This document shows positions 44,541-52,741 of a stretch of DNA of 64,000 nucleotides, piece by piece. Each line of letters starts with the position of its first letter. The stretch's first letter is position 1. The position numbers were made by a program, and so were the translations under genes. The notes below the pieces were generated by a model. The model saw only the letters and a list, made by a program, of their open reading frames with translations, searched no databases and was not told the DNA's origin. Where the stretch lies: contig CAVIBB010000002.1 of assembly GCA_963640745.1 (NCBI GenBank), positions 13,631 to 77,630 on the forward strand, written 5' to 3'. This stretch comes from Paratractidigestivibacter sp963640745 (GTDB lineage: Bacteria; Actinomycetota; Coriobacteriia; Coriobacteriales; Atopobiaceae).

Positions 44541-45088
44541 TGGGAGCCAAGCCGACGCCCGATAGCCCTCGCTATGTGGCAGCCCTCGAGTTCGCTGCAA
44601 AGAAGCACGCGGGACAGGTCCGCATGGGCGGCATGCCCTATATCGTGCATCCGGTCGCTGTGGCGGATATCGTTAACCGCTGGGGTTACGGGGCCGATTA
44701 CGCCATCGCGGCGTTTTTCCACGACCTGCTTGAGGACACCGACGCCACCGAAGAGGAGATTCTCAAGCTCGGAGGCCCTACGGTTCTCGAGGCGGTGCGG
44801 GCGCTCAGCAAGAGCGAGGGCTATGTGATGGCGGAGTATGTGGAGCAGATCCGCGCGAACGACATCGCGCGCGTGGTGAAGGCGGCGGACCGCCTGCACA
44901 ACCTGCGGTGCGCCGTGTTGGCTCCGGAGGACTTCAAGCGGCGCTACGTGCTCGAGACCATCGACTGGTACCTGGATCTCTCCCCGGAGATCGCGCCGGC
45001 GGTCAAGGACCTTGCCGCCACTATGGAGCACAAGATCTTTGAGCATGGCCTTGATTACCAGCTCGTTGAGGACTGGGGCGCGGTGTAG
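44540..45088 (+). CDS. HD-domain (p)ppGpp hydrolase-like protein
   Basis: This 182-residue protein is of the small alarmone-hydrolase type. HAGQVRMGGMPYIVHPVAVA and FFHDLLEDT are the metal-binding HD motifs of SpoT-like hydrolases, and KAADRLHNLRCA is the third. Its ATG overlaps the stop of the synthetase gene (TAATG). It is probably the degradative partner of that enzyme; related HD proteins can act on other nucleotides. Confidence 0.85.
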   Translation: MGAKPTPDSPRYVAALEFAAKKHAGQVRMGGMPYIVHPVAVADIVNRWGYGADYAIAAFFHDLLEDTDATEEEILKLGGPTVLEAVRALSKSEGYVMAEYVEQIRANDIARVVKAADRLHNLRCAVLAPEDFKRRYVLETIDWYLDLSPEIAPAVKDLAATMEHKIFEHGLDYQLVEDWGAV

Positions 45089-45116
45089 GTCGGGTCGCGG
45101 CGGGGTGGCTTTCGGG

Positions 45117-45154
45117 CGGCCGTGCGGGAAGCGCTTCTCGTACGGCCGTTTTTT
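45117..45154 (+). terminator. Terminator after the alarmone gene pair
   Basis: CGGCCGTGCGGGAAGC pairs with GCTTCTCGTACGGCCG (two G-U pairs) and runs into six T. Confidence 0.9.
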
Positions 45155-45246
45155 CTAATTCGGCTCGTGGGCGCGTGATGCGCTACTGATGCGGCGCCAG
45201 GCGCATAGTGCAATCACGGTAAACGAAACAAAGAAAGGAACCGACC

Positions 45247-45825
45247 ATGTACGATGAGATCAACAACGCCAACGACCTGATGAACCTCGTTAAGAGCAAC
45301 CAACCGGACTTCCTTAACGGCATCGCCGGCGCCCCCACGGCGAACTCGGCCATCACCTTCGCGGTCGTCTGCGCCCTCGGACTCTTGGCCCTCGTCGTGG
45401 TCGCGCTGGTCGCGCTGACCATCATCGGTCAATGGAAGACAGCAAAGAAGCTCGGTGGGAAGGGGTGGTCGCAGGTCGTTCCGGTCTATCGGGATTACGA
45501 GATGGCGCGAGTTGCCGGATGCGCCGTCGAGATGACCGTCGCCTACACCGCGCTCGGCGGCATCTGCCTTCTCGGCGAGGTCTTCAGCGGCAATGAGGCC
45601 ATGGGCATGCTCGCCGGCTTCGCCTTCCTGCCGACGGTCGTGCTGAGCATCCTCGTCGCCCGCCAGGTTGCCCGCCGCTTCGGTAAGGGCGCGGGCTTCA
45701 CCGCCGGCCTTGTCCTGGTGCCCTACGTCTTCTATATGATTCTCGGTTGCGGCAAGGCTGAGCCGACCGACGACGTCGAGACCCCTGAGGTCCCCGTTGC
45801 CCCGGTTGCGCCCGTCGCCGCCTAG
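45247..45825 (+). CDS. DUF5684-like small membrane protein
   Basis: This 192-residue protein has four hydrophobic segments, QWKTAKKLGGKGWSQVVPVYRDYEMARVAG in the first loop, and a short acidic/Pro-Val tail (VPVAPVAPVAA). The GKGW..VPVY pattern is that of small membrane proteins sometimes grouped with signal-peptidase-linked DUF5684 proteins. The function is unknown. ATG 45247 follows AAAGGAACC. It is transcribed separately from the alarmone pair. Confidence 0.75.
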   Translation: MYDEINNANDLMNLVKSNQPDFLNGIAGAPTANSAITFAVVCALGLLALVVVALVALTIIGQWKTAKKLGGKGWSQVVPVYRDYEMARVAGCAVEMTVAYTALGGICLLGEVFSGNEAMGMLAGFAFLPTVVLSILVARQVARRFGKGAGFTAGLVLVPYVFYMILGCGKAEPTDDVETPEVPVAPVAPVAA

Positions 45826-45851
45826 AAAAGACCACAAAACCAGTCCGTCAA

Positions 45852-45881
45852 GGGCGGGGGAGCGCATCCCCCGCCCTTTTT
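45852..45881 (+). terminator. Terminator of the DUF5684-like gene
   Basis: The perfect stem GGGCGGGGG/CCCCCGCCC has a 7-nt loop and is followed by TTTTT. Confidence 0.92.
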
Positions 45882-45972
45882 CTTGCGCCGAGACGGCCTC
45901 TTGGCCGCGGAGAGCCCTTGGACGGGGACGGTTATCGGCCGATGGAACGGCTGCTTTGGCGCATGGTCGAGA

Positions 45973-46090
45973 TATCCCACTTTAAAATTGAGTTGAGCGA
46001 GTAGCCACGCGACTGATGGTGACGTTTGCCCAGTTGAGCGAGGGTTCTCAATTGCTCGCTACTCGGCAAACTCAATTTTAAAGTGGGATA
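45973..46090. repeat. Palindromic intergenic repeat, family A copy 5
   Basis: The 20-bp arms TATCCCACTTTAAAATTGAG (45973-45992) and its complement (46071-46090) are perfect. The interior has GCGAGTAGCC, GACGTTTGCCCAGTTGAGCG and CGCTACTCG. The loop box matches copy 4. It resembles the reverse complement of the loop box of copies 1-3 (CGTTT-CC-CAG). Confidence 0.85.
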
Positions 46091-46152
46091 AGTCGGCCTT
46101 GCGATCTTTCGGGGGCGCCGTCGGGCGCTGAACGGGTCGCGACGTGCGCAAA

Positions 46153-46188
46153 AGCCCGGGGGCCTCCTGGATTGGAGGCCCCCGGGCT
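46153..46188 (-). terminator. Terminator of the precursor-peptide gene
   Basis: The perfect 15-bp stem AGCCCGGGGGCCTCC/GGAGGCCCCCGGGCT is followed on the minus strand by TTTTGC, 52 bp after the stop of the gene at 46241. Confidence 0.92.
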
Positions 46189-46240
46189 CGAAGGGAAGGG
46201 CTGAAATCTGTTTGCTCCGACATGGCGCCGGGCGGCTGCT

Positions 46241-46507
46241 TTACGGCAGCTTGAAGAGGTCGTAGTTGAAGCCAACGTCGGGCCGTCCGGCGGCAATGAC
46301 GGCGAGCTCCTCCTCGGCGAGCTCCTCCTCGTCGACGTCGGACATGAGCCCGGCGAGAAACGAGATGGCCTCATCGGCGTTCGCGTTGCAGTCGTGGGCG
46401 CGCAGGAAGCTGACGAGCTGCTCGTCGGTCAGGTCGCCCGCCGTCATCATCCAACGGAAGCCTGGGTTGTCTTTGTACTGGTCAAACACCTCATTTAGGG
46501 TTTTCAT
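46241..46507 (-). CDS. Leader-type precursor peptide (putative exported RiPP-like peptide)
   Basis: This 88-residue acidic peptide has a helical N-terminal part (DLTDEQLVSFLRAHDC and EAISFLAGLMSDV). It then has EEELAEEELAVIAAG, which matches the consensus of leader peptides cleaved by C39 proteases after a GG/GA/AG site. The remaining 14 residues, RPDVGFNYDLFKLP, would be the core. The core has no Cys, Ser or Thr, so it is not a lanthipeptide. The leader is Nif11/NHLP-like rather than a clear member of either. The gene is 125 bp from the NHLM-type ABC transporter operon on the same strand, has its own strong terminator, and its promoter region shares a 17/19-base box with the lipoprotein gene at 61128. 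Confidence 0.7.
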   Translation of the reverse strand: MKTLNEVFDQYKDNPGFRWMMTAGDLTDEQLVSFLRAHDCNANADEAISFLAGLMSDVDEEELAEEELAVIAAGRPDVGFNYDLFKLP

Positions 46508-46568
46508 GGCTATCTGCCTTTCCGCGCGTGCGCGACGTAAGTTTGCTTGAGGTCACAATACCGACCCA

Positions 46569-46587
46569 AGCGCATCAAAAGCGCACC
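46569..46587 (-). promoter_or_regulatory. Shared box upstream of the precursor-peptide gene
   Basis: On the minus strand TGGTGCGCTTTTGATGCGC lies about 62 bases before the ATG at 46507. TGATGCGCTTTTGATGCAC lies at the same distance before the lipoprotein ATG at 61128. It does not fit a sigma-70 pair; an alternative-sigma or operator site is possible. Confidence 0.5.
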
Positions 46588-46632
46588 ACGGACGCACACA
46601 ATGGCAAACAGGAGGATCGCTCCATCGACCCG

Positions 46633-48763
46633 CTAAAGCTGCTGGCGCTCCACGAGAGCGGCGAACTGGCCGCCGAGCGCGATGAGCTCGTCGTAGGTGC
46701 CGTCCTCGGCAATGCGCCCCTGGTCGATGAGGATGATTCGCTCGCAGTGGCGGATGGTCGAGAGGCGGTGGGCGATGACGAGGCGCGTGCACTTGAGCTC
46801 GTCGAGCGACTCGGAGACGATGCGCTGCGTCACGTTGTCGAGCGCGCTCGTCGCCTCATCGAACATGACGATGCGCGGCTTGCCGGCCACGGCGCGCGCG
46901 ATCATGAGGCGCTGGCGCTGCCCGCCGGAGATCCCGCCGCCGCCCTCGGTGACGAGCGTCTGCATACCCATCGGCATCGCGCGGATGTCATCGGCGAAGC
47001 CCGCGAGCTCGGCCGCGTGCCAAGCGTCTTCCATGGAGAGCCCGGGCGCACTGATGGCGATGTTCTCGTAGACGCTGCCCTGGAAGAGCTTGCCGTCCTG
47101 GAGCACGACGCCGATGTTGCGGCGGACGCCCTGGACGTCGAGGCCGGTCAGGTCGCGTCCGTCGTAGTAGACGGCGCCGCTCTGCGGGGTCTCGAAGCCG
47201 AGCAGCAGGCGCAGCAGCGTCGACTTGCCGCAGCCCGTCTTTCCGACGATGGCCACGTAGCTGCCGGGGCGGACCTTGAGGCTGATGTCGGTGAGGACGT
47301 TCGGCTGCCCCTCTTTGTAGGAGAAGGTCACGTGGTCGAGTTCGAAGCCGCCGGAAAGGCGCGAGACGAGGGTCTTTNNNNNNNNNNAAGGCCCCGGTGA
47401 CCATGCCGTAAGCGGCCGTGAAGGCCATGTACTCGGCTACGCTGACGCCGCCGGCGATTGCGGCTCCGTAGATGACGACGGTGCCTGCGAGTGAGACGGC
47501 CGTCTGGATGGTGCTCGAGAGGCGTACGATGGCCGGGCCGTTATAGGCAAGGGCGGCCGAGGCGGAGTACGCGTTGGCCCAGTTCGCGAACGCGCGCTTC
47601 TCGGCGCCGGCGAGCTTGATCTTTTGCACCCCGGAGAGCAGTGCGTACTGGATGCTGGAGAGCTTGCTCGTGACCTCGAGCTGCTTCTTTGTCATGCGCT
47701 GCTGGGCGAAGCCGATGACGAGCGTGACGACGCACGACGCCGCCGTAAAGAGAAGCGCGGGCACGAGCAGCGCCGGCGTCATGGTGCCGATCTGGAAGAT
47801 GTAGACGAACGAGAAGAGCGACGAGAGAAGCGTCGAGAACGCCATCGACTGCAGGATCGAGGTGAGCGACGAGACCGCGCCCACGCGCTCACTGAGCTCG
47901 CCCGTCTGGTGGCCGGCAAAGAAGGACGCCGGCAGCGAGAGGACGCGCATCATGATGGACGCCTGCAGCGGAACGTTGAGCTTGGTGCTCACGCGGCTGG
48001 TGACGAAGCCGTTCGCGACGCCGATGAGCATCGACGAGATGGTCACGCCGACCATCAGGGTGATGACCGGCAGCACCACGGAGGTCTGGCCGCTCTCGAT
48101 GACCGGGCCGAAGATGATCTTGGTCACGCTCGGGGTGACCGTGCCCAAAAGCGTCGAGATGAGCGTGGTCCCGATGAGGGCGACGTAGTCGGAGGGGTCG
48201 AGCGAGCGGAGCATGTGGACGAAGAGATCGGGAACCGTGAGGGCGCGCGCGGGCAGCGGGCGATAGAAGCAATAGGCCTTCTCGTCGAGCTTGGGCGCGG
48301 CGGGCGAGCCGACCGAGACGGGCTGTCCCGTGCGGGGATCGCGGCAAGAGTACCCGCCGCGGGCGCGGGGGATGAGCGCCGTGGGCACGCCGTCCTCGGT
48401 GAAGCCGAGCATGGCGCCGACGGCGTCCTTCTCCCAGCCGCGCGTGAGGCGGACCGGTCGGCACATGATGCCGGTGACGCGTAGCCGCTCCTCGAGGTAT
48501 TTCTCGACCTTCTGCGCGTCGGTGGTCTTGGCGGGCGCGCTGCCGAGCCCGCCGATTGCCGTCCCGGACCCCTCAGCCTGCTTTTCCTTGGCGCCGTAGT
48601 AGCGAAGGACGGCGTCGAGGGCGCTTTTTGCCTGTGCCGCGGCGTCTGTGCCGCTCGTGGTGACGCGACCCGTGACGGCGTCGGAGATGCCGCGCAGCGA
48701 ATCCGCGAGCATCGCGTCGTCCGCCGCGCGCCTCTCCTCGATCTGACTTTCGAACCAGCCCAT
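46633..48763 (-). CDS. NHLM-type peptide-export ABC transporter, ATP-binding/permease (broken by a gap)
   Basis: This membrane ABC transporter belongs to the NHLM microcin/bacteriocin export family (second ABC subunit). An N-terminal cytoplasmic region of about 190 residues precedes six transmembrane segments and the ATPase: Walker A VGKTGCGKST, signature ISGGQRQR, Walker B FDEAT. The 10-N run at 47378-47387 sits between AAYGMVTGA and LVSRLSGGFELDHV. In related proteins about 30-35 residues lie between those points, so the gap probably hides about 100 bases; the two halves keep the same frame if it is a multiple of three. ATG 48763 follows AAGGACG, 17 bases after the peptidase-ABC gene. Confidence 0.88.
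47378..47387. other. Assembly gap of 10 N inside the ABC transporter gene
   Basis: No overlap of the flanks is visible. Comparison with the family suggests about 100 missing bases at the junction between the membrane and ATPase domains. Confidence 0.6.
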
Positions 48764-48779
48764 GTGCGTCCTTATGTTC

Positions 48780-50981
48780 CTATTCCTGGCTGACGAGGGT
48801 CGTGTAGACCCCGCCGGCCGCGAAGAGCTCCTCGTGCGTGCCGCGCTCGGCAACCGTGCCCTTGTCGAAGACGATGATCTCGTCGGCGTCGCGGACGGTC
48901 GAGAGTCGGTGGGCGATGATCACGAGCGTGATCCCGCGCCGGCGCACCGCCTCCATGACCTTCGCCTCGGTCTGCGCGTCGAGCGCGCTCGTGGCCTCGT
49001 CCATGACGATGATGGTCGGGTCCATGGCGAGCGCGCGTGCGATCTCGAGGCGCTGGCGCTGACCACCGGAGAGGTCGCGCCCGTCCTCGGCGAGCATGTG
49101 CTCGTAGCCGCCGGGGCGCGAGACGATGTCCTCGTGGACCTGGGCGTCGCGCGCCGCGAGGATGACCTCGTAGTCCTCGATGGAGCTGTCCCAGAGGCGG
49201 ATGTTGTTGGAGACCGTGTCGCTAAAGAGCATGATCTCCTGGTCGACGACCGCGATCGACCCGCAGCGCACCGCGCGCGGCACCTCGGCGAGCGGCTTGC
49301 CGTCGACGCGGACCTCGCCCGTCCACGGCGCGTAGACGCCGGCGATGAGCTTGGCGATGGTGGACTTGCCGCAGCCCGAGGAGCCGACGAGCGCCACGCA
49401 GCCGCCCGGCCTCACATGGAGGCTGAAGTCGCGCACGACGGGCTCGGCGAGCTTGGAATAGCCGAACGTGACGTGGTCGAGGTCGACCTGCCCGGTGAGC
49501 TTCTCGCAAGAAGCGCCCCCGAGGGACACGGCGTCGAGCGCCGGGTCGCAGAGCGGGTCGAGCGGGTAGTCCATGACGTCCTTGACGCGCTCCATGTCGG
49601 TGCGCATCTCCTGGAAGGACTGCATCGACGTGATGAGCGACTGCGCGGGGGAGGCGAACATGCCGATGAGGCTCTGCATCGTGTAGAGGGCGCCCGTGGT
49701 GAACTGCCCCTCGATGATGAGCCAGACGCCCACGCCGAGCAGCAGCGACTTGGTAAAGAGGTTCACGAGCTGGGGAAGCAGGCCCACGTAGGCGTTCTGC
49801 TTGGCGAGCTCTACCGACTGCCGGTTGACGCTCGCCTGGTAGCCCGACCAGCGGCGGAAGAAGCCCGGCTCGACGCCCTGGGCCTTGATGGTCTCGATCA
49901 TCGAGATGCTGGCCATGGTCGTGGAGGCGAGCTTGGCCGAGTCGCGCATCATGACGCGGTTGGCGTTCACGCGGCGCTTGGAGAGCTGACGCGCGACCAG
50001 CATATCGACGAGGACCGAGAAGATGCCGAGCGCCGCCAGGTAGGGAGAGAAGCTGATGAGCGCGGCGAGGTAAACCACGAGCATGACGACGTTGATGGCG
50101 AGCGGCGCCACCTGGCCGACGATGGCCTGCGCGATGGTCGAGTTCGTTCCCATGCGCTGGGCGATGTCGCCCGTCATGCGCTGCGAGAAGAACTCCATCG
50201 GCATGTGGAGCACCTTCCAGAAGAAGGAGGCGTTGGACGTGGCGGCCATCTTTCCCTGAACGCGCAGCAGGTAGATGGCATTAAGTGCCGAGACCACGAC
50301 TTGGATGACGCCGAAGGCTACGAAGAGCGCCATGAAGGGGACGAACCAGTCGGGGTTCGCGCCCGTGAGGAGGCGGTCGAGGAAGATCTTCGACATGAAG
50401 GGCGAGACGAGCTGGAGCATCGCGGCGATGGCGCTTGTGAGGGCCACGAAGGCGAGCGCGGCCTTGGCGCCCTTCAGGCGCTCGGCGGCGAACTCGCGGA
50501 TGCTCGCGGGGGAGCCGTCGGCCACGAAGCCCTCGGCCGGGGTGATCTGCAGGACGATGCCCGTGAACTCACGGTCGAAGTAGTCGAGGTCGAGGGTCGT
50601 CTCGCCGCGCGCGGGGTCGTTGACGTAGACCTTGTCGCCCTTGAAGCCGCGCACCACGATGAAGTGCGAGAAGCTGATGTGGGCGATGCAGGGGAAGATG
50701 CCCTTCTCGCGCAGGGCCTCGGGCTCGTAGCGATAGCCGCGCGCCTCCATGTGGTAGCTGCGCGCCGCTTTAATGATGTTCAGGGCGTTGGAGCCGTCGC
50801 GAGAGACGCCGCAGTCGCTGCGGACCTTCTCGAGCGGGATCCATTTGCCGTAATAGGCGCAGATCATGGCGAGGCAGGCGGCCCCGCACTCGAGCGCCTC
50901 CATTTGCATGATTTGCGGGACCTTGCGGACCCGCTTTCCCGGATCGGCGACGGCGGGGGTTCGGTTCTTGAGTGGGCGCAC
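48780..50981 (-). CDS. NHLM-type C39 peptidase-containing ABC transporter
   Basis: This 733-residue exporter both cleaves the leader and exports the peptide. The C39 peptidase (about 20-150) has the oxyanion Gln26, the nucleophile C32 (MEALECGAACLAMI), H105 (SHFIVV) and D122 (VNDPARG). Six membrane helices follow at about 165-450. The ATPase has VGSSGCGKST, LSGGQRQR and IIVMDEAT. It starts at GTG 50981, two bases after the stop of the HlyD stub. The expected substrate is the peptide encoded at 46241, whose AAG site suits such a peptidase. Confidence 0.93.
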   Translation of the reverse strand: MRPLKNRTPAVADPGKRVRKVPQIMQMEALECGAACLAMICAYYGKWIPLEKVRSDCGVSRDGSNALNIIKAARSYHMEARGYRYEPEALREKGIFPCIAHISFSHFIVVRGFKGDKVYVNDPARGETTLDLDYFDREFTGIVLQITPAEGFVADGSPASIREFAAERLKGAKAALAFVALTSAIAAMLQLVSPFMSKIFLDRLLTGANPDWFVPFMALFVAFGVIQVVVSALNAIYLLRVQGKMAATSNASFFWKVLHMPMEFFSQRMTGDIAQRMGTNSTIAQAIVGQVAPLAINVVMLVVYLAALISFSPYLAALGIFSVLVDMLVARQLSKRRVNANRVMMRDSAKLASTTMASISMIETIKAQGVEPGFFRRWSGYQASVNRQSVELAKQNAYVGLLPQLVNLFTKSLLLGVGVWLIIEGQFTTGALYTMQSLIGMFASPAQSLITSMQSFQEMRTDMERVKDVMDYPLDPLCDPALDAVSLGGASCEKLTGQVDLDHVTFGYSKLAEPVVRDFSLHVRPGGCVALVGSSGCGKSTIAKLIAGVYAPWTGEVRVDGKPLAEVPRAVRCGSIAVVDQEIMLFSDTVSNNIRLWDSSIEDYEVILAARDAQVHEDIVSRPGGYEHMLAEDGRDLSGGQRQRLEIARALAMDPTIIVMDEATSALDAQTEAKVMEAVRRRGITLVIIAHRLSTVRDADEIIVFDKGTVAERGTHEELFAAGGVYTTLVSQE

Positions 50982-50983
50982 GG

Positions 50984-51190
50984 TTAAGCCGCCTTGGCGC
51001 TAAAGAGGAGCTGCAGGGGAGGCGTGCCGTCGAGGTCGCCGAAGACGCACCAGACGCCCACGGCGGCGAGAAAGACGATGATGGCTCCCAGCACGACCCA
51101 GACGCTCGGGTTGGACACGTTGATGTAGTCGTCGAGGTGCTCGGGGGAGGCCGCGGCGTCGAGCGACTTCTTACGGAAGATGTCCGCCAT
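50984..51190 (-). CDS. Truncated HlyD-like NHLM secretion protein (stub)
   Basis: This 68-residue protein starts MADIFRKKSLDAAASPEHLDDYINV followed by one membrane helix (WVVLGAIIVFLAAVGVWCVF). That matches the start of NHLM HlyD-family adaptor proteins, which normally continue for about 200 residues in the periplasm-like space. Here it ends after GDLDGTPPLQLLFSAKAA. It may be a degenerate adaptor or a short form that still anchors the exporter. It lies between STAS and peptidase-ABC genes with spacings of 5 and 2 bases. Confidence 0.72.
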   Translation of the reverse strand: MADIFRKKSLDAAASPEHLDDYINVSNPSVWVVLGAIIVFLAAVGVWCVFGDLDGTPPLQLLFSAKAA

Positions 51191-51195
51191 GGGCG

Positions 51196-51495
51196 TTACC
51201 GGATCTCGAGGACGTCGGCGAGGCCGGTGATGTCGAAGACCTCGCGCACGTCGTCGCAGGGGTTCGCCACGGCGAATGCGCCGGCGGCCGCGTCCATGCG
51301 CTTCTTTGCGCCGAGAAGCACACGCAGGCCGGCGGACGAGACGTAGTCAACGTCGGCGAGGTCGACGACGAGCTCGGAGGGCATGGGGTCGAGCGCCTGC
51401 AGCGCGGCCTCAAGCTCCGGGGCGGTCGCGGTGTTCAGGTGGCCGGTAGGGGCGACGGTGACGACGCCGTTCTCGGAGCTCTGCGTGATGTTCAT
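51196..51495 (-). CDS. STAS-domain anti-sigma-factor antagonist in the export operon
   Basis: This 99-residue SpoIIAA/RsbV-like protein has the phospho-acceptor Ser in VSSAGLRVLLGAKK near residue 57. It resembles the STAS protein at 40643 along its length (FDITG..D.L.I ending). ATG 51495 is the first codon that gives a normal STAS start; the longer frame to 51570 is not supported. It heads the operon STAS - HlyD stub - peptidase ABC - ABC. This links partner-switch signalling to peptide export. Confidence 0.92.
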   Translation of the reverse strand: MNITQSSENGVVTVAPTGHLNTATAPELEAALQALDPMPSELVVDLADVDYVSSAGLRVLLGAKKRMDAAAGAFAVANPCDDVREVFDITGLADVLEIR

Positions 51496-51658
51496 GGTCA
51501 GCCTCAATTCTTGGGTGCGCTGTATGGGAAGGGCCCGCGCAACGGGTTGCCCGGGCCGTCGAAATCGCATTCCATCAGATTATCAATCTGTGCAGCGCGG
51601 CGTGCGGCGTGACGTAGAATTGTGTGCGATTCCACGACGATAATAAAGGAGACCCGAC

Positions 51659-52447
51659 TTGAACATCCTTGTGGTCGACGATAAGCGGCTTGCCGTCAAC
51701 GCTCTTCTCCGCGTGCTGCGCGAGATCGGGCCCGACTGGCACGTCGAGGGCGTCATGTCCGGCGAGGAGGCGCTCGTCATCGCCAAGGGTAACCGCCCCG
51801 ACGTCGTCTTTCTTGACATCGAGATGCCGGGCATCAGCGGACTCGAGCTTGCTCGCCGCCTGCGCGAGATGAGCGCTGACATCAACGTCGTCTTTGTGAC
51901 CGCCCACAGCGAGTACGCGCTTGAGGCCCACGGCCTTTACCCGAGTGGCTACCTGCTTAAGCCCGCGACCGAGGATGACGTGCGCCATGCGCTCGAGAAC
52001 CTGCGTCATCCCGTGGCCACTGGCAACGGCGCGCGCCTGCAGGCCCACTGCTTCGGCACCTTCGACATCACCGTCGACGGAAAGCCGGTGGCGTTCAAGC
52101 GCAGCAAGACCAAGGAGCTCGTTGCGTTCCTCATCGACCGCCAGGGTGCCCGAGTCAACTCCGACGAGCTGGTCAACGCTCTGTGGGAGGACGGCGTGGC
52201 GAGCGTCTCTCGCCGCGCACAGGTGCGAAACCTCATTAGTGACCTGCGCACCACGTTCGACGCGCTTGGCGTGGGCGATGCCATCGTGCGCGGCCGCGAT
52301 GCGCTGGCCATTCTGCCGGACGCGGTGGACTGCGATTACTTCCGCTTCCTTAAGGGCGACCTTGAGGCCGTGAACAGCTACAAGGGCGAGTACATGAACC
52401 AGTACTGGTGGAGCGAGATGACGCTTGCGAACCTCAGCGGCTGGTAA
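51659..52447 (+). CDS. Response regulator with SARP-like DNA-binding domain
   Basis: This 262-residue protein starts at TTG 51659 after AAAGGAG. The receiver domain (1-120) has DD at 8-9, the phospho-acceptor D54 (VVFLDIEMPG) and Lys in GYLLKPA. The C-terminal winged helix (about 135-225) is of the OmpR/SARP kind: FGTFDITVDGKPVAFKRSKTKELVAFLIDRQGA. It is divergent from the export operon start (51495) and followed 294 bp later by a histidine kinase, its likely partner. The 163-bp gap to the STAS gene is a natural target. Confidence 0.9.
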   Translation: MNILVVDDKRLAVNALLRVLREIGPDWHVEGVMSGEEALVIAKGNRPDVVFLDIEMPGISGLELARRLREMSADINVVFVTAHSEYALEAHGLYPSGYLLKPATEDDVRHALENLRHPVATGNGARLQAHCFGTFDITVDGKPVAFKRSKTKELVAFLIDRQGARVNSDELVNALWEDGVASVSRRAQVRNLISDLRTTFDALGVGDAIVRGRDALAILPDAVDCDYFRFLKGDLEAVNSYKGEYMNQYWWSEMTLANLSGW

Positions 52448-52476
52448 TGCGGGCTTGCGGGGCGCCTTGCTGTGAC

Positions 52477-52624
52477 GGCGCCCCTCTTTTTGAGGGTTGT
52501 GCGAGGTCGAACGACACGCGATGTCGCATAACCCCGGAAAACGAGGGCTTATTTGCCTAAAAACGAGGGTTGTGCGAGATGGCCTCCCGGCGAGGCGCGC
52601 ACAACCCTCCATTTGAGGGGCGCC
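52477..52624. repeat. Tandem-hairpin intergenic repeat, family B copy 1
   Basis: The outer arms begin GGCGCCCCTC at 52477 and end GAGGGGCGCC at 52624, with GAGGGTTGTGCG paired to its complement inside them. Two internal hairpins are possible: GGGTTGTGCGA with TGTCGCATAACCC, and GGGTTGTGCGAGATGG with GCGCACAACCC. Copy 2 is at 62939. The rest of 52448-52741 shows no gene. Confidence 0.8.
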
Positions 52625-52741
52625 CTCGCTGTTCCGGGGCCACGGGCGTCGCTTTTGGGCGCCTGGGCGCCGTGCTGGTAGGCTAAAAGTAACAGGTTCA
52701 CGCCACGCCGCCGACGCGCGGCCGGCTGATGGGAGATGGTC

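Noticed and set aside
46241..46507. Precursor read as a lanthipeptide
   Set aside because: The predicted core has no Cys, Ser or Thr and no LanM/LanB-type enzyme is nearby.
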